Source: Candidatus Cybelea palsarum
GTDB taxonomy: Bacteria; Vulcanimicrobiota; Vulcanimicrobiia; Vulcanimicrobiales; Vulcanimicrobiaceae
Assembly (NCBI GenBank): GCA_003166915.1
Contig: PMUK01000139.1
Coordinates: 1 to 58,605 of the forward strand
Length of the DNA: 58,605 nucleotides
Direction: 5' to 3'
In this document: piece by piece, positions 8,514 through 15,316 of the stretch
Layout of the letters: each line of letters starts with the position of its first letter
Numbering within the stretch: position 1 is the stretch's first letter
Notes under the pieces: model-generated
Database searches by the model: none
What the model saw: only the letters and a program-made list of their open reading frames with translations
Told to the model about the DNA's origin: nothing
Translations under genes and position numbers: made by a program

Positions 8514-9140
8514 TCACTCGAACAGCAACGCCGTCTGGGTTGTCTGCGGAGCGCCACTGCCGCACGTGACCTTGCCGGTCAGCACGGCCGAACCCGAATA
8601 GGACGGGCGCCCGCGATTGATTCCGTAAAGAGCGAAGCCACCGGCCTGTGTGATTTTCACTGTAACGGCGAACTGATCGATCACCTTCTTGCCTGCGGCA
8701 ATAGCCCATGCAAGCTTGCACGTTCCCTTGAACGTGATATCGGTAAACGACAGCGTATACTGCCACGTTGCGCCTGTCGGGATGTAACTGTCGGGCCCCG
8801 TCAATCCAACGTTATCTTTGGTCTGCGCACCGGAAACGCAGGAAAAACACGGCACGCCTTTTTGGGCCTCGCCGCCGGAGACAAAATTGATCAGGAAAGG
8901 CATCGACTTCGCGTTGGGGTGAATTGGAAGGCGACGAATCACCTCCTGGCCTGGGTTGATCAAGATGGGCGCGGAGTCAAGTGCTGCCAGCGCGGTTCGA
9001 GTCGACAGGGCGACGTCGTCGGATCCGACCGCCGCGGATGACGCCGAGGGAGCGGAAGGGCTACCGATTCCTTCCGAGCACGCCGAAAGCAACAAGGCAA
9101 GCAATGGTAACAACACCCAGCCTCGAGTGTATCCGAACAT
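8514..9140 (-). CDS. Lipoprotein of unknown function
   Basis: About 208 residues. The N-terminus MFGYTRGWVLLPLLALLLSAC is a lipoprotein signal (lipobox LSAC), followed by a Ser/Ala-rich linker. The mature part has four Cys that may form disulfides (CFSC, and Cys in FKGTCK and KVTCGSG) and looks all-beta (TWQYTLSFTDITFKG, FAVTVKITQAGGFALYG). I recognise no family. ATG 9140 is preferred over 9152 because GGAG lies seven bases upstream of it. It is convergent with the OFA small-subunit gene and divergent from the alcohol dehydrogenase cluster. Confidence 0.72.
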   Translation of the reverse strand: MFGYTRGWVLLPLLALLLSACSEGIGSPSAPSASSAAVGSDDVALSTRTALAALDSAPILINPGQEVIRRLPIHPNAKSMPFLINFVSGGEAQKGVPCFSCVSGAQTKDNVGLTGPDSYIPTGATWQYTLSFTDITFKGTCKLAWAIAAGKKVIDQFAVTVKITQAGGFALYGINRGRPSYSGSAVLTGKVTCGSGAPQTTQTALLFE

Positions 9141-9152
9141 TGTGGTCTCCAA

Positions 9153-9463
9153 TCAAGTGGTCAGTTAGTATGAAATGCTACTTCCAGCTTTGCTTGAGCT
9201 GGGCTAACGTTGGTCGCGGGGTAAGGACATCGACGCCACCGCTGCCTAGAGCGCCGTTGAATGTGTCGTTGCCCTGGTGAACGTCTCGTGATCGGTGTGG
9301 GTTGTTCGGACTCTTTCGACCAGGCAAGCGAAGCCTCATTCAAGCGGCTGCAAATACCGTCGCACGCGCAACAGAAGCCAACGCGGCTGTATCAAAAAGT
9401 CCCCGAGCAGGACAAAGCCGAAGGCAACATAGATAGGATTGCGGGTAGAGACAGGAGATCGTT
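9153..9463. other. Intergenic region between divergent genes
   Basis: About 310 bp between the lipoprotein gene and the alcohol dehydrogenase gene. I see no protein of known type on either strand. It must hold the promoters of both flanking genes. The bases just before 9464 (GACAGGAGATCGTT) supply the ribosome site. Confidence 0.5.
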
Positions 9464-10510
9464 ATGAAGGCAACAGTCTATCACGGTGCGCACGACGTTC
9501 GAGTAGAAAACGTTCCCGACCCGACTCTCCACGATCCGCAGGATGCGATCGTTCGCATCACGCGTGCCGCGATCTGCGGGTCGGATCTCTGGTTCTATCG
9601 CGGCGTTACGGAACCGGAGATCGGAAATCGAATCGGCCACGAGTTCGTAGGCGTCATCGAAGAGATCGGCGGCGATGTGCGCCGCGTTCGGCGCGGCGAC
9701 GCGGTGATCGCGCCGTTTGCCTGGAGCGATGGAACGTGCGAATTCTGCCGCGAAGGTTTGCAGACGTCGTGTACGCACGGCGGCTTTTTCGGAAGCGAAG
9801 GAAGCGGTGGTCAGGCGGAGTTCGTCCGCGTGCCCTTCGCCGACGGCACGCTGGTCAAGATGCCTGAGGCGATCGCTCGTAACGATGCCAAACACGACGC
9901 CAGCGTAACGCTCTGCGACGTTATGGCGACGGGGCATCACGGCGTCGTGCGTGCGGAAGTTGCGCCCGGTTCGACGGTAGTCATCGTCGGCGATGGGGCG
10001 GTCGGCTTGTGCGCCGTCCTCTCGGCGGCGAAGGTGCAGAATGCCGAGCGGATTATCGCGGTCGGGCACAATCCCAAACGCCTCGAGCTCGCCAAGCGCT
10101 TCGGCGCTACTCACACGTTCAACTCACATGACGAGAACGTGCGGGAGGAAATTCTCGAGCTCGTTCCCGGTGGAGCGCCGCACGTCGTTGAAGCAGTCGG
10201 CAATCAGGAGAGTTTGGACCTAGCCGTGGTCGTGGCACGCCCCGGCGGCACCGTCAGCTTCGTTGGCGTGCCGCATAACGTCAAGACGCCCCTGTTGGAC
10301 GAAATCTTTCACAGCAACCTTTCTTTGGCAGGCGGCGTTGCGCCGGTCCGCGCCTATCTTCCGCAGCTCATCGCAAGCCTTGAGGCCGGAAATATCGATC
10401 CCTCTCCGGTCCTCGATCTGACCCTGCCGCTCGACCGCGTTGCGGATGGGTACGCAGCGATGGACGAGCGCCGCGCCATCAAAGTGCTACTCGCCGTTTC
10501 GGCGGCGTAA
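9464..10510 (+). CDS. Zinc-dependent medium-chain alcohol dehydrogenase
   Basis: A 348-residue protein of the MDR superfamily. It shows the catalytic-zinc Cys in AAICGSDLWFYRG, the zinc-binding signature GHEFVGVIEEIGGDVRRVRRGDAV, and the NAD(P)-binding Rossmann stretch VVIVGDGAVGLCAVLSA (about 172-188). The structural-zinc lobe reads GTCEFCREGLQTSC, with three of the usual four cysteines, so that site may be lost. It should oxidise or reduce an alcohol/aldehyde pair. It heads a cluster with a CMD protein and remnants of an aldo/keto reductase and a cupin, a common combination in detoxification clusters. Confidence 0.9.
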   Translation: MKATVYHGAHDVRVENVPDPTLHDPQDAIVRITRAAICGSDLWFYRGVTEPEIGNRIGHEFVGVIEEIGGDVRRVRRGDAVIAPFAWSDGTCEFCREGLQTSCTHGGFFGSEGSGGQAEFVRVPFADGTLVKMPEAIARNDAKHDASVTLCDVMATGHHGVVRAEVAPGSTVVIVGDGAVGLCAVLSAAKVQNAERIIAVGHNPKRLELAKRFGATHTFNSHDENVREEILELVPGGAPHVVEAVGNQESLDLAVVVARPGGTVSFVGVPHNVKTPLLDEIFHSNLSLAGGVAPVRAYLPQLIASLEAGNIDPSPVLDLTLPLDRVADGYAAMDERRAIKVLLAVSAA

Positions 10511-10531
10511 ATCCGCCAGGAGAACAGAATC

Positions 10532-10861
10532 ATGTCGGACCGACCTACCAACGCGCGTAAGAACTTCGGCCACATCGCTCCCGCACTCGCCGAAATCACG
10601 GACGACGTTCTTTTCGGCGATGTATGGGAACGCCCGGGCCTCTCGCCTCGCGATCGAAGCTTGATTACGGTCGCCAGCCTCGTCGCGCTCTATCGAATCA
10701 ACGAGCTACCGTTCCACATCAAGAAGGCTCTTGAGAACGGCATCACGCGCGACGAGCTGATCGAAGCCATCACGCATCTCGCCTTTTACTCAGGATGGCC
10801 AACCGCGATGACGGCGCTGGCAATCGCGCAGCGCGCTTTCGACGAGGTAGGACGGGAATGA
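10532..10861 (+). CDS. Carboxymuconolactone decarboxylase (CMD) family protein
   Basis: A 109-residue single-domain CMD protein: LSPRDRSLITVASLVALYRINELPFHIKKALENGITRDELIEAITHLAFYSGWPTA in overlapping blocks across residues 38-93, the family core. The AhpD-type CxxC pair is absent, as in the YurZ-like subgroup, so peroxidatic activity is not expected. It lies 21 bp after the alcohol dehydrogenase and overlaps the next, truncated aldo/keto reductase frame by ATGA. In intact versions of this cluster it is usually followed by a complete AKR and a cupin gene. Confidence 0.9.
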   Translation: MSDRPTNARKNFGHIAPALAEITDDVLFGDVWERPGLSPRDRSLITVASLVALYRINELPFHIKKALENGITRDELIEAITHLAFYSGWPTAMTALAIAQRAFDEVGRE

Positions 10862-10980
10862 AGAAGCGCAGACTCGGAAACGAAAACCTGAAGGTCTCGG
10901 CCATCGGCCTTGGCTGCATGGGGATGAGCCAAAGCTATCCACCGTTCCCTGAAAAGCAGCAGATGATCGCGCTCATTCGG
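10858..10980 (+). pseudogene. Aldo/keto reductase N-terminal fragment
   Basis: The frame begins MKKRRLGNENLKVSAIGLGCMGMSQSYPP in pieces matching the first 41 residues of YajO/IolS-type aldo/keto reductases (about 330 residues when whole). It then runs into foreign sequence and stops at 11001 after 47 codons. The catalytic Asp/Tyr/Lys/His region is gone. The start forms an ATGA overlap with the CMD gene, so it is still translationally coupled. The break joins directly to the tail of a cupin gene. Confidence 0.85.
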
Positions 10981-11123
10981 TCTGGGGCGCCGTGGTCTTA
11001 ATTGCTCCGGGTGAAAAGCATTGGCACGGCGCCGCCCCGACGACCGCCATAACGCACAACGCAATTCAGGAGCAGCTCGACGGCAGGGCCGTCGATTGGC
11101 TTGAGAAGGTAACCGACGAATAA
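10981..11123 (+). pseudogene. Cupin-domain protein C-terminal fragment
   Basis: In the +1-shifted frame the bases read [21 protein letters not shown], then [12 protein letters not shown] and [10 protein letters not shown] before the TAA. This is the end of the small cupins (about 130 residues) that accompany CMD and AKR genes, with the 'PGEKHWHGA' metal-binding motif. The first half, including the first cupin motif and start codon, is missing. The fragment is out of frame with the AKR remnant and so is not expressed. Confidence 0.8.
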
Positions 11124-11148
11124 TATCGGGCTTAACCGGCGGCAGGGC

Positions 11149-11187
11149 TTGACAATCCCGGACGCTTAACAGTATTGTTATATAACA
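11149..11187 (+). promoter_or_regulatory. Promoter and palindromic operator of the ArsR-type operon
   Basis: TTGACA (11149-11154), an 18-nt spacer and TATTGT (11173-11178) form a promoter. A perfect 12-bp palindrome TGTTATATAACA (11176-11187) overlaps the -10 and start region, two bases before the ATG at 11190. Transcription from this -10 would begin at about 11184-11188, giving an almost leaderless mRNA. The palindrome is a natural site for autorepression by the ArsR-type product. Confidence 0.65.
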
Positions 11188-11189
11188 TT

Positions 11190-11528
11190 ATGGTTAATGG
11201 TTCTGGAAGTCTCGATGTGGTGTTTTCGGCTCTGGGCGATCCGACCCGAAGGCAGATCGTCGAGCGCCTGGCTCGCGGCCCGCTGTCGGCCGGCGAGATC
11301 GCGTCGGGCTTTTCCATATCCCAGCCCGCGATCTCGAGGCACCTTCGCGTGCTCGAAGAGTCGGGCTTGCTGGAACGGCACGTCTTGGGCCGCGTGCACC
11401 GCTGCACGCTCTCCCCAACCGTCATGAAAGCAGCGTCGGGATGGCTCGACAAGCAGCGCAACTTCTGGACCGCAGCCCTCGATCGCCTCGATAATCTTCT
11501 TGCAGAATCTTCCAAACGAAAGAAGTGA
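11190..11528 (+). CDS. ArsR-family winged-helix transcriptional repressor
   Basis: About 112 residues. The winged-helix core ALGDPTRRQIVERLARGPLSAGEIASGFSISQPAISRHLRVLEESGLLERHVLGRVH is the SdpR/ArsR type that travels with SRPBCC (AHSA1) genes. No Cys metal site is present, so a non-metal signal is likely. The start is ATG 11190. Upstream in-frame codons fall inside the -10 and operator. Three bases (including the TGA) lie between its coding end and the SRPBCC start, so regulator and target are co-transcribed and probably autoregulated through the palindrome at 11176-11187. Confidence 0.92.
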   Translation: MVNGSGSLDVVFSALGDPTRRQIVERLARGPLSAGEIASGFSISQPAISRHLRVLEESGLLERHVLGRVHRCTLSPTVMKAASGWLDKQRNFWTAALDRLDNLLAESSKRKK

Positions 11529-11530
11529 CA

Positions 11531-12001
11531 ATGAGTAACACGCATACGCCGGTCGCGCCGGCACTCGTACTGCGCCGCACCTATGCCGCTCCGCGGCAAC
11601 GCGTCTTCGATGCCTGGACGAAACCCGAGCTCGCGATGAAGTTTCTCGGCTCGGACGACGTCACCGTGACCGACGTTCGGATGGACGTGCGAACCGGCGG
11701 CTCCTACAACATCGTGACGCGCATGCCCGACGGCGAGCTCTGGAACGTGCGCGGCGCGTACCGCGAAGTTCGGCCGCCCGAGCGGCTCGTCATGACCTGG
11801 CGCTGGGAAGAAGACAAGCCGGAAGACGAGCACGAAACACTACTGACGCTCGAGTTCAACGATCTTGGCGGCGGGACGGAGCTGGTGCTCACGCACGAGC
11901 AGTTCGCTAGCGAAGATTCGCGCGACGGGCACCAAAAGGGCTGGACCGCAATCATGGAACGGCTCGCGGCTCTCCCTTATTTGGAAGAAAGAGCAAAATG
12001 A
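11531..12001 (+). CDS. SRPBCC (AHSA1/START-like) domain protein
   Basis: A 156-residue SRPBCC-fold protein: LVLRRTYAAPRQRVFDAWTKPELAMKFLG and MDVRTGGSYNIV are the standard N-terminal blocks of the AHSA1 group, and GGTELVLTHEQFASEDSRDGHQKGWTAIMERLAAL is the C-terminal helix. The fold makes a hydrophobic ligand cavity. The ligand is unknown. It lies directly after an ArsR-type repressor and overlaps the DUF899 gene by ATGA. This ArsR-SRPBCC(-DUF899) arrangement is frequent, and the genes probably serve one stress or detoxification response. Confidence 0.92.
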   Translation: MSNTHTPVAPALVLRRTYAAPRQRVFDAWTKPELAMKFLGSDDVTVTDVRMDVRTGGSYNIVTRMPDGELWNVRGAYREVRPPERLVMTWRWEEDKPEDEHETLLTLEFNDLGGGTELVLTHEQFASEDSRDGHQKGWTAIMERLAALPYLEERAK

Positions 12002-12774
12002 CGACCGCTCATAAGATCGCAACCCGCGACGAGTGGCTTGCAGCCCGGCTGGAACTTCTCAAGGCTGAGAAAGAGCTGACGCGGCGCGGCGACGAGTTAG
12101 CGCGGCGGCGGCAAGAACTGCCCTGGGTTCGAATCGAAAAAGATTACCGCTTCGAGACCGACGAGGGCAACGTGTCGCTCGCCGATCTTTTCAAGGGACG
12201 CTCCCAGCTCCTCGTCTACCATTTCATGTTCGGACCCGATTACACCGCGGGCTGCCCGTCGTGTTCGTCGATCGCGGACGGCTTCAACGGCTCCGTCGTC
12301 CACCTCGCGAATCACGACGTCACGCTCTGCGCGGTCTCGCGGGCTCCGATCGCTAAGCTGCAAACGTACAAGAAACGAATGGGCTGGAGTTTTCCGTGGG
12401 CGTCGTCGTCCGATACCGACTTCAACTTCGACTTCCAGACGTCGCAGACGAAAGAGCAGCAGCAGTCCGGCACCGGCGAATACAACTTCGCTCCGAACGA
12501 TGTGCGGCCGATGCTGGAGGACGGCAACGAGCATCCCTGGCCCGACCAGTTCGCGTCGAGCACCGGCACGGACGTGCCGACGTACTTCCAAGAGTTGCCG
12601 GGCGTCAGCGCGTTCGTGCTCGAGGACGGCGTCGTGTACCATACGTACTCGGCCTACGCGCGCGGCCTCGACGGCCTCTGGGGCATGTATCAGTGGCTCG
12701 ACCGCGCGCCGCGCGGGCGCAACGAGAACTTCGACGGCGACCCTTGGTTCCGCCGCCACGACGAGTACGACTAG
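11998..12774 (+). CDS. DUF899 family thioredoxin-like protein
   Basis: A 258-residue protein with the DUF899 pattern: VATRDEWL-type opening (IATRDEWLAARLELLKAEKELTRR), LPWVRIEKDYRFETDEG, then LLVYHFMFGPDYTAGCPSCSSIADGF with the C-P-S-C motif (about residues 81-90) and a C-terminal GLWGMYQWLDRAPRGRNE. The fold is thioredoxin/peroxiredoxin-like. A redox role is inferred from CPSC. The start overlaps the SRPBCC stop. The 3' end overlaps the convergent amidohydrolase gene by four bases. Confidence 0.92.
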   Translation: MTTAHKIATRDEWLAARLELLKAEKELTRRGDELARRRQELPWVRIEKDYRFETDEGNVSLADLFKGRSQLLVYHFMFGPDYTAGCPSCSSIADGFNGSVVHLANHDVTLCAVSRAPIAKLQTYKKRMGWSFPWASSSDTDFNFDFQTSQTKEQQQSGTGEYNFAPNDVRPMLEDGNEHPWPDQFASSTGTDVPTYFQELPGVSAFVLEDGVVYHTYSAYARGLDGLWGMYQWLDRAPRGRNENFDGDPWFRRHDEYD

Positions 12775-13856
12775 AGGGAGACGCCGGTGATCGGCGTGGG
12801 CTGATCGGTTTCCATCGGTAGGTACTTGACGGTTGAACCAGCGCTTGCCAAGGCTTTGCGAACGTCGACGCTGCGCAGCGATTGATCGTTGAAGGTTCGG
12901 AAGTAGAACTGGAGGTTCGTCAGGTCCTCGGCTGAGGTCCAGAGCGTCCACTCGTCGATGGTCTTCCCTTGAACTTCGTCGCGAACGGCACCGACGGGGA
13001 TGTCGAAGTTGTTGAGGATGTGGAAGACCTGCTGCACCGCATCGCTCGCGGTTGCCGGCTGCACGGCTGCCGCTTCGTAGGCGACGGCGCGCACGAAGCG
13101 CGACGGCGGCGTGAAATCGCCGGGAATCCCGTAGAAGCCCGATCCTTGACCGAAGCTGTTCAGCGTTACGCCCTGTATCGTCATCGACTCGCGGTTGTTC
13201 GGCGAGAGGCCGACGTAGTTGCTCAGATTGGTGATATGCCAGTCGAACGTCGGCGAGTTCGTGATCACGCCGAGCGGGTCGTCGTAGATCACCAGCTTTC
13301 CGCCGATGGGCTCGACTACCACCGAGGCGCCGGTCTTATCCGTGATGCGAAAGTGCACCGGGGGCGCCATCCCGAGCTGCGGCACGACGGTCGGCGCGAG
13401 CACCACTTTTTCGTAGGCGGCCTTGACCTCGGCAACGCTGGCAAAGTTCCCGAGGATCCACATCGAGTACTGATAGCCGGCCATCGCGCGCGACGCATTC
13501 TCCGGCGTCACGTCGGTGTATCCGGCCGATCCTGGGAAGAAGAACTCACCGACGTACAATCCTTGGTCGTTGAGCCCATCCACGACCATCGGCAAACCAA
13601 ATGCATTGGCGCCGACGATGCCGTACTTCGTCGTAAACGAAATTCCCGACGCGCCATTCGGCAGCGAACCCGTGATCGGGGTTCCGGCGGGATAGACCAG
13701 CACTTTCGATTGGAGATCCGCGCCGAACTCGAGCGTACGTGCCACGACGACGGCGCCGTCTTTGGCGGTCAATCGAATTCCGGTGCACGCTCGCGCGGCC
13801 TGCCAAGCAGATAGCGAAATCATCGCCAGAGTAAAGATCATTACATAGCGCTTCAT
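12771..13856 (-). CDS. Exported choloylglycine-hydrolase-family (Ntn) linear amide C-N hydrolase
   Basis: About 361 residues. A signal peptide (MKRYVMIFTLAMISLSAWQAARA) ends just before Cys-Thr-Gly-Ile-Arg-Leu, so cleavage by signal peptidase or self-processing leaves the catalytic N-terminal Cys typical of bile-salt hydrolases and penicillin V acylases. Further family blocks are ARTLEFG, YGIVGANAFGLPMVVDGLNDQGLYVG and GVITNSPTFDWHITNL. It should hydrolyse an amide such as an N-acyl homoserine lactone or conjugated amide. The substrate is not predictable. ATG 13856 is chosen because the extra codons to 13874 are not signal-like. Confidence 0.9.
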   Translation of the reverse strand: MKRYVMIFTLAMISLSAWQAARACTGIRLTAKDGAVVVARTLEFGADLQSKVLVYPAGTPITGSLPNGASGISFTTKYGIVGANAFGLPMVVDGLNDQGLYVGEFFFPGSAGYTDVTPENASRAMAGYQYSMWILGNFASVAEVKAAYEKVVLAPTVVPQLGMAPPVHFRITDKTGASVVVEPIGGKLVIYDDPLGVITNSPTFDWHITNLSNYVGLSPNNRESMTIQGVTLNSFGQGSGFYGIPGDFTPPSRFVRAVAYEAAAVQPATASDAVQQVFHILNNFDIPVGAVRDEVQGKTIDEWTLWTSAEDLTNLQFYFRTFNDQSLRSVDVRKALASAGSTVKYLPMETDQPTPITGVSL

Positions 13857-13938
13857 GCCGATGTCTTCGACCAAGCGAGCGCCATCTCATTTATGGCGCG
13901 TCCGAATCGTTCGGTGGACGCTTGGGGTTATTGCCTGG

Positions 13939-14811
13939 ATGAACAACCTCAACACAGCCGGTTCGTTTCCGCTTGGCGATCGCTCGGTGAAACGACTGGG
14001 CTTTGGTGCGATGCAGCTGGCCGGCCCGGGCGTGTTCGGACCGCCGAAAGATCGCGACATGGCGCTGGCCGTGCTGCGCGAGGCGATTGCGAGCGGCGTT
14101 AACCACATCGACACCAGCGACTACTACGGCCCGCACGTCACCAATGCGCTGATCCGTGAAGCGCTGCATCCCTACCCGGATGATTTGGTGATCGTGACTA
14201 AGGTCGGCGGTGTGCGGGGCGAGGATGCGTCGTGGCATCCGGCGATGACGCCCGCGCAGCTTACGAGCGCGGTGCACGACAACTTGCGCAATCTTGGGCT
14301 CGAGTCGCTGGAAGTCGTCAATCTACGGATCATGGGACACGGGCATGGCCTAAGCGAAGGCTCGATCGAAGAGCCATTGACGGCGCTGGCCGAGTTGCAG
14401 CAGCGGGGCCTGATCCGACACCTCGGTTTGAGTAACGTCACCCCCGCGCAGGTCGAGCAGGGGCGTGCCATCGCCGAAATCGTCTGCGTGCAAAACCAAT
14501 ACAACCTTGCCCACCGCGACGACGACGCGCTGATCGATGCGCTGGCGGCCGACGGCGTAGCCTGCGTGCCGTTCTTTCCGCTGGGCGGTTTCACACCGCT
14601 GCAATCGTCGACGCTCTCTGACGTCGCGACGCGGCTCGGCGCGACTCCAATGCAGGTAGCGCTGGCGTGGCTGCTCCAGCGCGCACCCAACATACTGCTA
14701 ATCCCGGGCACGTCGTCTCTCGCTCATCTGCGCGAAAATCTCGCGGTTGAAGAGATTGAGCTGCCCGACGATATGATTGCCGAGCTCAACGGCTCGGGGA
14801 GCGTTCGCTGA
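13939..14811 (+). CDS. Aldo/keto reductase
   Basis: About 290 residues, a complete AKR barrel: VKRLGFGAMQLAGPGVFG, then HIDTSDYYGPHVTNALIREAL (catalytic Asp and Tyr), DLVIVTKVGG (Lys), and near the end LLIPGTSSLAHLRENLAVEEIELPDD (NADPH-binding loop). It belongs to the group of E. coli YdbC-like oxidoreductases. Upstream in-frame codons from 13855 are unlike the family and overlap the divergent gene, so ATG 13939 is used. The catalytic His seems replaced: the strand reads VNLRIMGHGHG. The 3' end touches the frameshifted GNAT gene. Confidence 0.9.
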   Translation: MNNLNTAGSFPLGDRSVKRLGFGAMQLAGPGVFGPPKDRDMALAVLREAIASGVNHIDTSDYYGPHVTNALIREALHPYPDDLVIVTKVGGVRGEDASWHPAMTPAQLTSAVHDNLRNLGLESLEVVNLRIMGHGHGLSEGSIEEPLTALAELQQRGLIRHLGLSNVTPAQVEQGRAIAEIVCVQNQYNLAHRDDDALIDALAADGVACVPFFPLGGFTPLQSSTLSDVATRLGATPMQVALAWLLQRAPNILLIPGTSSLAHLRENLAVEEIELPDDMIAELNGSGSVR

Positions 14812-15309
14812 CGGGACATTTCACTATCCGGCGCGCATCAATCGACGATCTCGAAGCGATTCGCAGTATTTACGAACGAGGGCATCGAGGATCGCATTGC
14901 GACCTTGGAGACAGAGCCGAAATCGTCACAAGAGATGGTGCGTTGGTGGACGGAACGGGATCGACGATACATGGTTCTCGTGGCCTCGACGTCGAGCGGT
15001 ATTTTAGGCTGGGCGTCGCTGAATCCGTTCTCGCCACGGCGCGGCCACTGGAGCGTTGCGGGCCTTTCGGTCTATGTGGGTCGCGCTCATCGCGGGAGGG
15101 GCATCGGCTTCGCATTGCTCGACCGTCTGACGCAAGAGGCCGTGAAGGCCGAGTTCCACAAAATCGTGCTTCACGCTCTCGACCATAACGACCACGGCAA
15201 GCAGCTATATCGAAAGGCCGGCTTCGTAGAGGTCGGTATCTTCAAAGAGCACGGGATCATCAACGACCGATACGTAGACGTTGTGGCCATGGAAAGAGTG
15301 CTAGGCTGA
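14808..15309 (+). pseudogene. GNAT N-acetyltransferase, frameshifted near its 5' end
   Basis: The frame from about 14808 reads HFTIRRASIDDLEAIRSIYE, a normal GNAT first strand and helix. The reading must then shift at about 14873-14876, where one extra base turns an expected Y-N-E-G into Y-E-R-G, to enter the frame EGIEDRIATLETEPKSSQEMVRWW and continue to 15309. The downstream frame holds the acetyl-CoA loop VYVGRAHRGRGIGFALLDRL and ALDHNDHGKQLYRKAGFVEVG. There is also no ATG, GTG or TTG before the first strand; CTG 14808 is the only candidate. If the shift is real, a start at TTG 14905 would give a protein lacking the first strand. Confidence 0.72.
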
Positions 15310-15316
15310 CTCGAAG

